Source: Pseudopithomyces maydicus (taxonomy: Eukaryota; Ascomycota; Dothideomycetes; Pleosporales; Didymosphaeriaceae). Taken from it: a DNA stretch of 64,000 nucleotides. Every line of letters begins with the position of its first letter. The first letter of the stretch is position 1. Below the pieces are notes generated by a model. The model ran no database searches, had not been told where the DNA came from, and saw only the letters and a program-made list of their open reading frames with translations. Below, piece by piece: positions 23,850 through 37,119 of the stretch. A program made the translations under genes and the position numbers. The stretch is taken from NCBI GenBank assembly GCA_026873275.1, contig JANTUC010000004.1, positions 1,302,001 through 1,366,000 of the forward strand, given 5' to 3'.

Positions 23850-24531
23850 AGAGCTTGAAGTGGAGTGTTGAGCAGTGTTACTACAGGCGAATCGAGTGAG
23901 CTGTTCTGAGCAGATCTTTCAATGGCGAAAATCGCATCATGTAAGCTAAGGTAGGTGTAAAGAAGACGGGTTGTCAAATCCACGGCAGAAGCGGGGCAGT
24001 CAGCCGCATCAAACTGCTTCAGCCTGATCGGGCTTTCCCATGACACAATCTGCAAAGGCAAATAGTTGAATGCTGCAAACTGCAGAGTCAAGGTAAAAGT
24101 GATTGAGTAGCAATTCGTTGTTTCGTGTCATCTGCTGTCGCGTGAGCCAACGTCAGCCCTGGAGCCAGGGAGCATTCTTGTTGTTAACAAGACTGTCGAG
24201 TCAAGAGATCCGACAAGGACTGACGATAGTTCACCGGTCAACGAAGACTCGAGTTCAGTCACATCTCACTCGAAAGACTTTCCCAGTGGTTGGCTGCGTT
24301 TGCAAGATCAGGTCGAAGCTCTGGTGTTGATGCCTTAAACGATCTAGCACCTTCCACGAGGCGCGCTAGAATGCTTGGCACCTCTGTGTCGTCGTTGCGG
24401 GAAGCTACAGTGCGACCAAAAAACAACCAGCCTCCTCCACCCCGAACACTCCTGACCGAATACTGCCTGCGTGTTTTGCGCGTATTATACATCGTCTTCT
24501 CACAACCTATCTAGTCTACCCATCTTTCCCA
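23850..24531. other. divergent promoter region
   Basis: 682 bp between the HET gene start and the YAG7-like gene start, which are transcribed in opposite directions. No further gene seen. Confidence 0.55.
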
Positions 24532-26279
24532 ATGGCCGACGTCGTTGCGAAATCCAAGAGCGCGCTGAAGAAGGCCAAGCAGAAGGCCGAGGCAGCCGCA
24601 ACACCTGCTCTTTCCAGCACCGAGAAGACAGCTTCCGAACATGGAGCCAACGGTTCCGACCCCGCGGGCAAGCCAACCGGCGCAGATGACAACGCCTACG
24701 TCAAGGAGCTTCAGAAGTAAGTACCCCACGTAGCTCCATGGTGGATCGCCCTTACCTCGGGGTATCGCTGCGTAAAGCTCGATGAGATGGTATACATGCT
24801 GTAGACGTGATCTTCAACCTCTCTGCGATGTTTGATCTTCTTCTCGGCGTTTGGCTATCTTTCCTGGACCAACGCATCCGACGAATCCGCCTGGTCGAGC
24901 TATCCCATCTAAACTCAATTGTATGAGGACGATTATATTGACAGGTGAAACAATAGGGGCGTCCGAAATGTCAACAAGAAGCTGGTAAGACTACAACACT
25001 GTTCCTGCCCTAATCTGGACACAGCTAACACTACCCCTAGAACGCCATGAGCAAGGTTTCGGAGATTGTCGCGGCCAACCCTGACGTATCGCTCGAAGAA
25101 CTCGTGTCTACACGCAAGATCAACGCCGATCAAAAAGCCCAATACCAGAAGAAGCCCGCTCTCGAGGCCCAGCTCGCGCAGTTGGAGGAGCAGCTGACCC
25201 AATACAAGAAGTTCGAGCAGGAGCTCCAGAGCAAGCACGCACAGGAGCAGGAGATTTTGCAAAAGGGCCACTCGGAGGAGCTTGTCAAGCTTAGGGACAC
25301 ACTGAAGGCAGAGACCGCATTGGAGGTCAAGAAGACTTTCCGCGCCCAATTCCTCACTCTGTCTCGCTTTCTCCGCGCTGCTGCTGCTAGGCGCCAACTT
25401 GTCGAGGAGGAAGATAACGACCTCACCAAAGCATTCGAGGGCGCACTTCTTCAGGTCTACGGCGGTGATCCTACCGCTGTTGCCGCGGCCGAGAAGCTGA
25501 TTGAGGGCACCAATGACAACGTCCCTTCCACAGACGGCGAGATCCTTAATGTCACATGTAAGTCATACTTTGTTATCACAGCACCAGAGCTCTAGTCTAC
25601 AACCTTGACGTATCGGTATCGTCTTGGTGCTGACTTTTGTATAGATGCCCAGGTCAAGAAGGCAGCGCTTGACGAAGCTCCTTTTGCAGCTGAGGAGGCT
25701 TGGGCGGACGACGTGGCACAATCGCAGCCCACTGCTCCTGAATCCGACTCGGCCACGGCCTTCTCTACCGACCCCACCGTGGCGAACGCTGGACTTACCG
25801 AGATCGATGCCAAGACCGGCGCAGTCAACGGCCAGACGCTGGATGCACCGAGCGCTCCTGCCGTCTCAAGCGTTGATGCGGGCGCAGCGAACGAGGCTGG
25901 AGGAGATTGGGACAAGCCGCAGTCTGGTTCGGACGACCCTCTCGCAGAGTCTTTCGAGATCGTACCTCGCGACCCCGCCGAGACCGAGACGCCCGCCGCA
26001 CCCGCCGCTGTCAATCTCACTCAGAGCTGGGCTGATGACACCCCCGAGGCGGCACCCGCAGCAGCGACGGCTGCGAACGATGGCTTCCATGAGGTGCCCC
26101 ACCGTGGTCGCGGCCGCGGCAACCACCAGGGCGAAGGTCGGGGTGGCTATAGGGGACGGGGTGGCCCGCGCGGTGAGTTCCGTGGCCGTGGCCGTGGCCG
26201 TGGACGCGGTGATGGCTTCCGCGGTGGACCTCGTGGAGGAGGAGGCTTCCGTGGACGTGGCGATGCTGCGCAGCAGTAA
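24532..26279 (+). CDS. YAG7-like coiled-coil protein with C-terminal RGG tail
   Basis: 454 aa from exons 24532-24716, 24957-24984 (28 nt), 25041-25557 and 25645-26279; introns 240, 56 and 87 bp. The N-terminus is Lys/Ala-rich (KSALKKAKQKAEAAA). The middle (about 62-170) has NVNKKLNAMSKV, NPDVSLEELV and a long Gln/Glu/Lys-rich helical stretch predicted to be a coiled coil, matching fungal YAG7-like proteins as I recall them. Residues about 250-390 are Ala/Asp/Glu-rich with SWADD motifs. The last 60 residues are dense RGG/RG repeats, typical of RNA binding and arginine methylation. Inferred role: ribosome- or mRNA-associated housekeeping factor; not proven by sequence. A competing acceptor just upstream of 24956 would create a stop, so TAG at 24954-24956 was chosen. 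Confidence 0.85.
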
Positions 26280-28518
26280 TTGCCCAGCACAGCATCAGGA
26301 CAAGAGCTCGGTACGGCGTGAAGCCGAGAGTACGCAAGCTTTTGCCCTCTGGCTGTAACAGCGCGCTCCCTTTATCTTCTCAGCACACTCTTGCACGGTT
26401 GGAAATGGGGGTTTTGAAGTTGGGTCCGCATCTATGGTCGCTACTTTCGCTGTTTACTACCCTGGTGTACTGGCATATTTGAAAACATTGGGCGGGTCGG
26501 AACGGATCGGAACGGAAATGGGGGGCATTGTCTCATCGGGCATCACGAAGAAAAAGTGGTTCATGCATGGATGTTTGTACAGCCTGGTCTATTCGTCTTT
26601 CACTGCATAGCATCGGAGCCTTGGGTTCTGGGTTTCTCGGGTTTTGGGCCATTTTGTAACATAGTGGCTACGGATGCGGGTTGCTCGAAATCATATGGGC
26701 TGGATCAACACTCACACACATTCACAGACACATAATGTACGCATTGTGCACGCTTCTTGTTTCCCGTGATGAGCAAAACGGTTTCCGTTTCAAGTTCCAA
26801 GTATACGGTGCTGCCGGTGGTGCCCATGTCGTGTGCGGTGGGACAAGGAGTGATCGGAGGCGGCTCGGGCCAATGCGATGACGATGCGGAGAATTACGGT
26901 CAACGATCAGGGGTGATGTGCGGTGGGCTGAGATAGGCGAGTGTGGAGGCGGGAGCCAGTGTGGCGACGGAGGTCTTGGAGGAACGGGAACGACGCCGCG
27001 TGGGTGGGCGGGTTGTCGTGCATGCAAGCGCGAGAGCCCTGGAGTCGCGTGCGGTCAATGCGATGTTGGTGAAGGATCCGCCAACTTTTTTCCTTCTGTG
27101 GTGCGGTACAGAGTGCTGTTCATGGTACGTGGGGGTTTGTCGTGGAGATTAGATGTTCGTTTGACTGAGAGACGGTGAGATGCATGCGGTGCGCAAGGGT
27201 AGGTCGTCTCACCGCCTAGGCTACTGTGCATCAACTATATCGTTGTGAGTGTGTGGAGTGTGTGGCAGGTGCGTTGGTGGTTTGTAGAGGGGTCGTGCCT
27301 GCTGGCGATGGAGAATGGAGGATGTCGAAACTGCACGTCACTGGACAAGCCCTCCACCGCCGCGTCAGCTGCAGGCTCGAAAGAAAGCACCAGAAATGTT
27401 GCTGTGTACATGATTCACTGCGTTTTTCAGAATAGGTCTAGGATCGGGTTGAGATGGCGAGCCATGTGAATCTGGACGGAAACAGCCAAGGGACAGCAGC
27501 CTGTGGATTTTCCAACCCCGCCATAGGGTGTCGATTATGATTTACCAAAAACATTTGCTGGCATGGTCTTGCTATTCTGCAATGTGTGAGATGAATGCAG
27601 AAAGAACTTTGCCAGCCACGAAGACACATGGTGAACATGTCAGTGCACCTCACAAGAAGATGCATATTCGAAGCGCAATGAAAAGGCTCTTGTCGAGTTC
27701 GAGTAGTAACTCCTTCACATGTTTTCCGCGCGCTGGTCGGCCATACTGTGGACAGGCATCATGTGCAGAAATTACGCGTTGATGGAGAAGCGCACTGAGC
27801 CCGAAGCTTGGGTGTCCCACGTGATGCATGGGTGACGGGATGGGTCGGATGAAAGCGCAGGTGCAAAAGGGAATGCCAACGTCCTTGTACTGTACGGGTA
27901 GACTATGGTGCCTGTCAGGATCAGCCAGCTGTGGCTGGGGCGGTTGTTCGATCTGATAAGCTGCTGGATCTACCTAGTGGAACCCATGCCAGCCAACCAT
28001 ACCAGGTATGACGTGCGTGAACAGGCAGGCCAACCGCAAAGCTTGTGTTTGAGGACACGGTGGGCGCAGAGGGGAGCAGACAAGCAGCGACAAGCACACG
28101 CAGACAGACAAAGAGCGCACGCGCCTGGGTCGCCGCAGGCTGGACGGGCGCGCTGGCGGAGAGAGGACACGCAGGTTGGGCGAAGGCACCCTGGATGGTG
28201 CATGGGGTGATCAACTGTCGATTTGACTTTTGCGCTAGTACCTTTACAGGCGCTGCTGGCCCGAGCGAGCCTCGCACCTCCCCAACCTGCACCTTCGACC
28301 CAGGACGCCTCCCGCACGCCTGTCCGCCTGCTGGAGACCGCGAGACCACTTCCTGCGACCCTGCGACCCCCATGCGACGCCCGTAGCGAGCTTGTCGAAC
28401 CCGTGTTGCCCCCGAGCGCTGCGTGGCGGCCGACGAATGTCGCCTTCGCCCACCCGCCTCACCAAGCTGCACCCAGTCCGCCCAGTCCGCCCAGTCCACC
28501 CATAGCTCCTGCCCCGAG
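26280..28518. other. intergenic with a short tandem repeat
   Basis: 2.2 kb without a recognisable gene; many overlapping frames arise from high GC. The last part is the leader of the demethylase gene and holds the 9-bp repeat at 28472-28498. Confidence 0.55.
28472..28498. repeat. 9-bp tandem repeat
   Basis: Three copies of CCCAGTCCG, the last ending in A. It lies 20 bp before the demethylase start codon, probably in its 5' leader. Confidence 0.8.
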
Positions 28519-31500
28519 ATGGAGGCACCCGTTGCGCCTGCGCCCGCAGAGGTGCTGCCGTCGGTCGAGACGCCGCCCGCCCACCATGACGATCCGAACA
28601 ACAAGCCTGCGCTGACTCCCCCAACGAGCGAAGACCTGGACAAGAGGGACGAGAGGATGTCGTCCGAGCTCTCTGAACTAGACAGCGACGACGGCGAGGA
28701 CATCGAGCCCGACCATTACTGGGACGGCGGCAAGATACCCGTCTTCAAGCCAGTATGTTGCATAGGCCAGCGCCACTGCCGTGCTATCCAAGAGAGCCTG
28801 CGCAACCGCCATGGCTGGCGCGTGCATGCGCAAGTTGGGAGTCATGTACTGACGTGGTGCTGCAGACAATGGACCAGTTTCGCAACTTCCAAAGATTCAT
28901 TGACAAGATCGACAAGTTCGGAATGAAGTCTGGCATTGTTAAAGTCATTCCCCCAACCGAGTGGTAAGCGCGCCACCGCTGCATAGTCTTCTCCGATAGG
29001 GCGACAAACTTACAGTCTGCAGGCGCCAGTCGCTTCCCGACCTGTCTGAAGCAGTCAAGACAATCAAAGTCAAGAATCCCATTACCCAGGAATTTGCCGG
29101 TCAGCACGGAATCTATACCCAGGCGAACATCGAGAAGCAGCGATCCTACAATCTCCCTGAGTGGAAGGCGGTGACTGAGGAGCCCCATCATCAACCGCCA
29201 GTCAAGCGGGGCGAGCGCCGGAGAGCTGCCGCTGACGCCCCAACACGCACCCGCTCCACCAGAGCTCAGGCCACCACAACCGCCGACGACGCCTCACCCG
29301 CTCCGAGACGTGGCCCTGGGCGCCCGCGACGTGGACGCGCCGCTAAAAAGGAGGACGTTGACGATGACGACGAGTCGACTTCCGTTGCCCCGCTTACACC
29401 CAAGTCCCCTGCGGCCGAGGACGAAAAGTGAGTCATGACTTGTACCTTTGGCACTGTCCAGAGTCTTTCCCCCGGCCGCTTTTTACTTACACACCTCAGG
29501 CCTCTAAAGACTGCAACTCGGAGAATCAAAGAAGAGGACCTTGATGAGCCCCCAGTGCGGTCGCGTGGCCGCCAGCCACGCGGGCGTCAGCCAAAGACAG
29601 AAAAGCGATCCACCACTTCTCGGCGCATGAATAACACGCGCGCTGTGGCAGACTACATCGACGAGGCCGCCTTCGAGGACTTCGAATACCATTACGACAA
29701 TGTCGAACAGTTCACCCCCGAACGCGTCAAAGAGCTGGAGGAAAACTACTGGAAAACCATCAACTTTGGTCAGCCCATGTATGGAGCCGATATGCCTGGA
29801 TCTCTGTTCGACGACCGAACAACCAGCTGGAATGTTGCGAAACTCCCGAACCTGCTTGATGTCCTCGGAACAAAGGTGCCTGGTGTCAACACCGCATATC
29901 TGTATCTGGGTATGTGGAAAGCCACCTTTGCATGGCATCTCGAGGACGTGGACCTGTACAGTATCAACTATATTCATTTCGGAGCACCCAAGCAGTGGTA
30001 CAGTATATCCCAGGAAGATGCGCGGAAGTTCGAGGCAGCGATGAAGAAGATCTGGCCAAACGACGCGAAGAATTGCTCGCAATTTTTGCGACACAAAACC
30101 TATCTCATCTCGCCTGAAAAGCTCGAGAAGCAATTTAACATCAAGGTCAACCGACTGGTTCATTATGAGGGAGAGTTTGTCATCACGTATCCCTACGGCT
30201 ACCACTCTGGTTACAACATTGGATACAATTGTGCTGAATCAGTAAACTTTGCTAATGAATCTTGGCTCAAATACGGCAGAATCGCCAAGAAGTGCGAATG
30301 CGAGTCAGACAGTGTGTGGGTCGATGTAAACGAGATCGAACGCAAACTGCGTGGCGAGCCAACACCAGAGTACTACGAAGAGACGGACACCGAAGATGAG
30401 GATGAAGGCGCTGATCATCTGCCCAGCCCTCCACCGAGTGTGGCTGGCAAGGCCAAGAGAAAGCCTGGTCGAAAACCGGCAGCCAACAAACGCAAGAGAG
30501 GCAAGGACGATCCCGAGGAGGCGCCCAAGCCGAAGAAGGTTCGGCGTATTCGAATTCGCATCAAGATTCCTGGCCGGGGTATGCCTTGCGCGTTGTGCCC
30601 CAACGATGTGGAATATGACGAGCTTCTCCCCACAGACAATAGTTCGAAGGCCCATCGAATTTGCGCGGACTATACCCCAGAAACTTTCATCGCTCAAAGG
30701 AACGGCGTGGACACCGTTTGCAATGTTGCGCATATATCGAAAGATCGCCTGGAGCTCAAGTGCAACTACTGCCGCTCAAAGCGTGGTGCTGTATTTCAGT
30801 GTTCGCAAAAGAAATGTACCAGGGCTTTCCATGCTACTTGTGCTATGGCAGCTGGTGTGCAGGTTGACCTCGGTCCCATGCCAACCTTTGACGAGGAGGG
30901 TACTGAATATTTCTACGATGGTTACGATTTCCGTTGCCGTTTCCACCGGCCAAAGAAGAGGAATAACAAGACCGTGGACATGGACTTTTTGGAGAAAGAT
31001 AGATTTATCCTGAACCATGCAAAGGCTCTGAAACCCAAGGATGCCATCCAATTCCAGTTCGTGGGTGGCGAAATGTACCAAATCTACGGTGGTTTGGTGG
31101 TTGAAAACCGTCCAGGAGAGCAAGCTTTGCTGGTCGATGTGCTACCTGATGGGTAAGATCTCAATTCGACAGCTTCTTTGAACATAGCAGCTAACATCGT
31201 CGCAGTGACCGTGTGGAGGTGGAATGGAAATACGTGCTGAAACTGGATCCCGAAGAATCACAAAGACCAAAGCCCTCTGCAAACGCCAAACCGCTTCCAG
31301 AGCACCTCAAGGAGAATGATGCTTCCCTCGACATCAGCAACCGCACAGATGGAGTTCCCGAAGTGGGCGATCCGTTTCTTGATCCCAATGCGGAACAGAA
31401 GTGGGCCGAGTTTCATACCGCTCCAGATGTCTTGCAGAAGGTTGCAAAAGTGGATCTCAACAACAAGGACCGACTGTTTTTCTACCTGGGCAAAAGCTCG

Positions 31501-33021
31501 ACTGAGGCCAGAGCGCAGTTCACAGATGACCTTTCAAACCCTGTACACAATCCAAAGAGCAATTTCTTGGATACTGTCAAGCCGCCCCCACCGGTTTACC
31601 CTCAATACCAGCAGTATCAGCAATATCAACAACGTCCGTACCAAACGGCATACCCTATCAAGCCTGCGCCAATCTCTGTGCCACCGCGCACACCTACGCA
31701 GCCGCAGATTAGGCCGTATCAGTATAAACCAAAGGAAACCATGATGACTTCGTTCAGGGCCCCAGCTTACAATCCAGATACACGCAAGAACCCAAATTCT
31801 CCTGTAGCACATCAGCCTAATGTCACCTATGACCACAGATCTGCTGGGTCTCCTTATGGTTACCCCACCCAGCAGCCGGGCTACCACACCCACAGACAAC
31901 CACAAGGAGGCTATATTCCTTACGCTCCACCACACCACGCGTACTCTGGGCAAGCAAAATCGCCATCGACAGGTGGAGCACAGCATTTATCTAATGTTCA
32001 ACATTACGGTCAACCGGCCGCGGCCCCTCAAGGTGTACAGCCGAATCCTAACGTTTTACCTCCTCTGCCATTTTCACAAAGCCAAGGACCGGTACCGCGT
32101 CCAGTTTATAGCCCAACTGACGGTCCGCATGTCTCACAGCCACAGTCTTATCCCGGTGGTGCGCCAGTTTCTAATGTTTTGAGTGCCCCGACTGGGACTT
32201 CCAGAGCTTCAATGTACGCCAATTGCCATTCCTCCCTTCCCACGCAACCCCCTCCCTCGCAATCTGATTATCTTGCCTACGTCACAAAATATCCTTACTT
32301 AAAAAACGCCTTTCTAAGGAGAGCAAAAACTTACATATCTCCTTATAGTCCCAACGGCGGGTTTACATCTGAATGGGCTCCCCAAATACCTCATAACACC
32401 AACGGACCTCCGAACACGATGAACCCGGCTCGACCAGGGGGGCAGCTTACCCCAGGTGTACCTGTGGCCTACGGCGGCCCACCCAATCAACCAGTTCCCA
32501 GACCAACGCCACAATTCCAGTCGCCGGATGCCTTCCGTCAAGATCTCAACAAAGCACCTAGGCCATTATCAGGGGCACCGAAATGGGAGACCATGCTTAA
32601 AAGCCTGAACAATACAGCAGGAGGTGTGTCAGCACCTACGAACGTGTCCCATAGCCCACTACCTACCCTTGCTCCTGCGCCGACAGGCAGGCCGACGTCC
32701 ATTACACCCCTGCCTGCGCTAGCCCCTACACCTGTACCGCCCGCTTCAAACGACATGCAACAGCCGACCACGCGCACATCGCCCTCAGTCATCGATCCTG
32801 CGCTGCGGAGCCATACTCCAACACTACCTCAACAGGACGCGGTGGTTCAACCATCACTGCCGCTACCGAGCGAGAGCAGTAAGCCGGATACACCTCAACG
32901 GCCAGAAGTAAGTCCGATCAGCGATCATGGCGATGCGAAACCAGCATCCGTGACATCGGCGGCGCCGCAGGCTACGCTGGCGCCGGTTCACTCGGGCGAG
33001 ACTTGGAGGTACGCTCAATAG
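28519..33021 (+). CDS. KDM4/JMJD2-type histone lysine demethylase (JmjN-JmjC-PHD)
   Basis: 1401 aa from exons 28519-28752, 28866-28963, 29023-29427, 29500-31152 and 31206-33021; introns 113, 59, 72 and 53 bp. JmjN lies at about 70-120 (IPVFKP, MDQFRNF, GIVKVIPPTEW). A basic linker has an AT-hook-like RRGPGRPRRGR. The JmjC domain has the iron ligands HLE (about His392/Glu394) and the distal His in GYHSGYN, followed by NCAESVNFA, where KDM4 proteins contact the methyl-lysine. A second basic stretch (KRKPGRKPAANKRKRG) precedes an extended PHD-type zinc module (CALCPNDVEY, CNYCRSKRGAVFQC, FHATCA). The last 500 residues are Pro/Gln-rich and disordered, with one conserved island (YVTKYPYLKNAFLRRAKTYISPY). 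Family role: nuclear, Fe(II)/2-oxoglutarate-dependent removal of methyl groups from H3K9/K36. All ligands are intact. Confidence 0.93.
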
Positions 33022-34007
33022 AATTGGGCGCATCAACTGGGTTATCGGCGATGGTAGTGCACTTTGCTTTTCTCCCTCACGGCAAATACATGGTCTGTCC
33101 GACACCGATGTGATGAGCGTAGATGTACCTATGGGTTGGTGACTCAAGGCATCATGGGACTTTGTTTTCTTCACAAGAAAAAAATTATAACAGTATTTTT
33201 ATATTCGTGTATATTATATGCGATTGTAATGGGCGCGAAAACGCGCTGGCCTGGCGAGAGAGGTGTTCTGTTCATTCACCCTCATAGGCAGTACGCCGGC
33301 TGGCGTCGATGGTTAACGTGTCGCCCAGGCGGTTCTGGAGTTTCCGGATGGAGATGGGAGTTGGTAGGAAAACGTGGGCACAATTGTCAGGCTAGGGATG
33401 GGATTTAATTATGAATTCATGATGCTTCGGAGACTGAGTGTGTGCGATGCGACGAGTGATGTCAGAATGTGGCGATGCTGCGATTAGTCATGTTACAGGT
33501 TGCAGCCATGAGAAACTACTCAAAAGCAAGCAGTGCCGTGACATCGAAGTAAATTGTACAGTGAAAGAAAAGCACATGATTGCCCCGAATTGGAGTTGTG
33601 TCATGTTCAACTGACTTGTCCATTGTTCTGCTCTCTATACACGAAGTCAGAACGCATCACTAAACTATGCTCCTTCCATCTTCATTAAACCTCCAAACTT
33701 CTTTCCCATACTAGCAACATGCTGAGTGCGCATTATCTAGCGCAGCGAACGTTTTTAGTAAATGAGAAATTTAAAACTACACGCCCTGTCGAACAATCCT
33801 TGTCCACAAAAGGCCGCTTTACCTATATATAAAGGCTATTAATAACCCAGTATGCGAGGTTGACTCGCCAACTGGTCCGAATTCTACATACATTCCGCAA
33901 GTGAGGCGGTTGCTTTCAGTGCCGCCGAGAGGATATCGGCTCAAACGAGTTATTGGTATGAGCGATGAGCCCGAGGCTGGAACGTGTTGCTCACGCACGC
34001 AGCGGTG
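33022..34007. other. intergenic, no gene recognised
   Basis: AT-rich 986-bp spacer between the 3' ends of two convergent genes. A TATATATAA near 33824-33832 is seen, without a gene that it could serve. Confidence 0.6.
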
Positions 34008-36510
34008 CTACCGAAAGTCAAAGTTCGCATAAACATGTTGCGCGTCGATAATAATCGAGTCGTCAAGACTGGTCATTTGCAGAATCTCGGAATTGAGATC
34101 AGAGTAATTAGAATCGTCAAACGCAATGTCGAGACTTTGCTGCGTTTGAAGAGGAGTCATGAAATTGCTGTTCGTTGCGTTAGCACATCCTTGTACTTGG
34201 TCTTGGTTTAGCTAGAAAAATTCGACTCACGGATCGATGTTATCCCAAAGCTGAGCAATCAAATCGTCATCCAGCAACACGCCCGAGTTACCTTCCTTCG
34301 TCTCCATCGGCATGCCCAGCTCAGCAAGTCGCAGCGGCGTCTCCTCCGCTACCATCTTGCTGAAGCCGATTTGCTCGAGACTCTTCATGAGGGAGATGCA
34401 AGTCTCTATGTGTGAGCGGTACTGCGGCATCTTCGTATGTGCGTAGGCGAGAATGAAGACCATGACTAGGCGTAACAAGCACGTGCTGTCGAATGCCGTG
34501 AGACTTGATAGCGTGTTGTCATTCGCCATCTGTTGCAGTATACTCAAGCTCTTCTGAGCCGCATCGATACACGTCTTGCCCATGCGCTCGAACCAGACTT
34601 TCTTGCTAGCCTCCAAAGTACTATGCTTCAAGACGAGGTACAGCAGGAACGGTCGACACAGAAGAATGGTGGAGCCCCAGTACTGGAGGTGCAGGACGGC
34701 AACAGCCCGCTTGTGTGTTGGCGGGGCAGGAACGTCGTGCTTGAGGTGCGGTGGCATGAGTTGTTGCCAGCCTTGCAGGGAGAGGAGGAGCTTGGAGACG
34801 GTTGTGAAGGATATGGTGCGCGAGTTCATGAAGCGCTCTGTATATATTGCTTGGATTATCTCGCGCCTAAGGCGGCAGAGAGATACGGATGTGCTGAGCC
34901 ATGAGAGTGGTGTGTGCATTCCGGGGTATAATATCTGAATTTAGTTAGCGATTGAGTTTGCAGGAAGAGAAAGGAAAACATACCTGCTCAGATGGCAAGG
35001 GTGTTGTGATCCGTAGGTGACGCTCGTCGATTAATGTGGGGCTTCCACCCCTGGATGCGATTTCTTGGTCGAGGGTGAACAGCGTCCACCATATCCGGCG
35101 GTTTTGCTCCCGCTCCATCGAAGCACCAGAATCGGTGAGCGAATCGCGATGCAGGCCGAGTGAATAGGCCATCTGTATACTTGCACCCATGTAGAGGTAC
35201 GAAGTCGTTCTTGAGCATAAGTTTTCTAACGCGATGCTCTATGTATATAATATTAGCACTGAAACCCTTTGGAAAAGAAACCAGGGCGTTGTTCCAGTCT
35301 GCGCTGGTATACGCTATCGATGTGAGCTATAGGAAATACGTACCATGATTGTCAGCGCACGGATACTGTCGATATCCGCCTCGTCATAGACAGCCGGTAT
35401 GAGCTCCTTCGCCAGTGCTATGTAATCTTCTGAACTCTTCTCGTCGGAAGCAGCAGGCGACCCTGCTGGCAACGGTGAATGCCCGCTCGGCTCTTCGTAG
35501 TTAGCTGCACCCAGTCCTAAGATCGCATATAGAGAGCACATCCAAGAGTTACTGGGAGGTCCTGATCTTCCGCTGTAAGTATTGTCTACCCGGTAGAGAA
35601 ACTGTTCAACGGGGTAAAGCCAATGGGTGCAATGTACATCTTCAAGGAACCTGGAGATGTAGTAATCACAAAGCTCACGGCGGGGAAGAAAGAATGATCG
35701 ACCTGGTGAGCCGGGGTCGGATGCTGAGGATATAGGTAGTGGTGGCGGGTATAGTCCGACTTTGGGTGGTCCGATGATGTTAGGATTTGCGTCTCTGCCC
35801 ATTGAGCAGACTGCAGCATTGAATGGGATCTCGGAATACGATCCGACATATCCTGCGCTGTGTCAGCGTAGATCGGTTAGTTGGCTGTTCTTTCACGTAC
35901 GATACCGCCCTGTTGAGTCTTTCATCATTGTCCCCAATGGCTCATGCAGATCGTTCACAGCATCAATGACGGGATCCTCATCTTGAAGTGCATCCCCTTC
36001 GTCCGGCGTTGTCTCTTCACTGTCTCTTGGTATCGGTTCACCCTCGGTCACGGACCCCACAAGCCTCCCATCCGCAACATGTTGAGCAAGCTGTCTCAGG
36101 GTCACTAGGTTAAGCTCGCGATCGGGGAAGAAGTGCTCCAATATGCGCATTGAGCACTGGTATTCTTCTTCGGTGACATGGTAGTAAGGGCGTTTCCTGC
36201 GAGGCGTCGCTATCTGGCATACGGATCCGGTACGAGCGCAGTATCGACATGGCCCAGGCACTGTTTGGTGTGCGCGGTAAGCCCCCACATGTTCGCACGA
36301 CGACACAAGGAGTATTTTGTGTGAATCCCTGCTTACCTGGATCGATGCACTAATCACGTTAGTGCCCGGGGCAATTGGGCCCAGAGAAAGGGGTTATACC
36401 TTCGTCTTCCTGCTCCGACATCTGTCGCAGCTGCTATGCACGCGGTGGGTGCCAGGTCCGCGCATGGGCTGCTGCAGTCCACTCGCCGATGAAGCCGAAG
36501 CCTCGGCCAT
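34008..36510 (-). CDS. Zn2Cys6 transcription factor with fungal_trans domain
   Basis: 703 aa from seven exons on the minus strand: 36510-36400, 36349-36337 (13 nt), 36260-35901, 35852-35344, 35238-34984, 34934-34231 and 34167-34008. The zinc cluster is assembled across exons 1 to 3: CDRCRSRKTK from exon 1, CIDP from the microexon, then VPGPCRYCARTGSVC; all six Cys are present. The fungal_trans region has RYVGSYSEIPF, MGASIQMAYSLGLHRD and RRIWWTLFTLDQEIASRGG. Two introns carry good branch sites (GTGCTAAT, TGTGCTAACG). The total is exactly divisible by three, which supports the chain. It is nuclear and binds CGG half-sites as a dimer. It lies beside the aldehyde dehydrogenase, on the same strand, and is the obvious candidate regulator of the aromatic-catabolism genes to 44.2 kb. 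Confidence 0.88.
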
Positions 36511-37119
36511 GCTCGCTCCACCCTCGGCCCCGAAGACCACGCTTGTGGTCGTGGCTAAGCCTGGGTATCGGATTGATATGACTCGATGGAGGCACCAGCG
36601 GCGGAGGCCTGGGTGGAGGCTCGCACGGTGATAGGAAAGTCAACCCGGCGTCAAAAAACTGTTGTTGGGGAAGATGCGGGGATTGATGGATGTTCATAAA
36701 TGTGGGGGCGCTTAGGCAGGGGCGAAGCAGATGAGCCGAGATGGTTAGTATCAGGCTAATGCATTAATGGGTAGTTTCACGTGCGGAGCAGATGACATTT
36801 GTTTCATTAAAGTTCCAATGTCCGGTGACCCATGCGGAGCAGGCCATTGGGGGTAGCTATGGACCTCCAGCTCCAGCAGTCACGGGGTTTCACTCTGGAG
36901 CTCAGGAGGCCAATGGCAACGCGACTCGCCGTTTCTCGTTAGCTCGTGTCTGCACATGTGGGTGGGGAAGATGCATCTCGCGTAATCATGAGGTGGGGAT
37001 GTGCTGCATTGGACACCAAGAACCCACCTGGGCAGAGATCTTGACACGTGCAATCCAGCATTGGTCTTGGTCGAGCTAATCGAGCCAAGGTATTCATAAT
37101 CCCACTGGTAGATAAACAT
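36511..37119. other. intergenic, no gene recognised
   Basis: Promoter of the Zn2Cys6 gene and 3' flank of the aldehyde dehydrogenase. I looked for CGG-N10-CCG here and did not find it. Confidence 0.55.
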
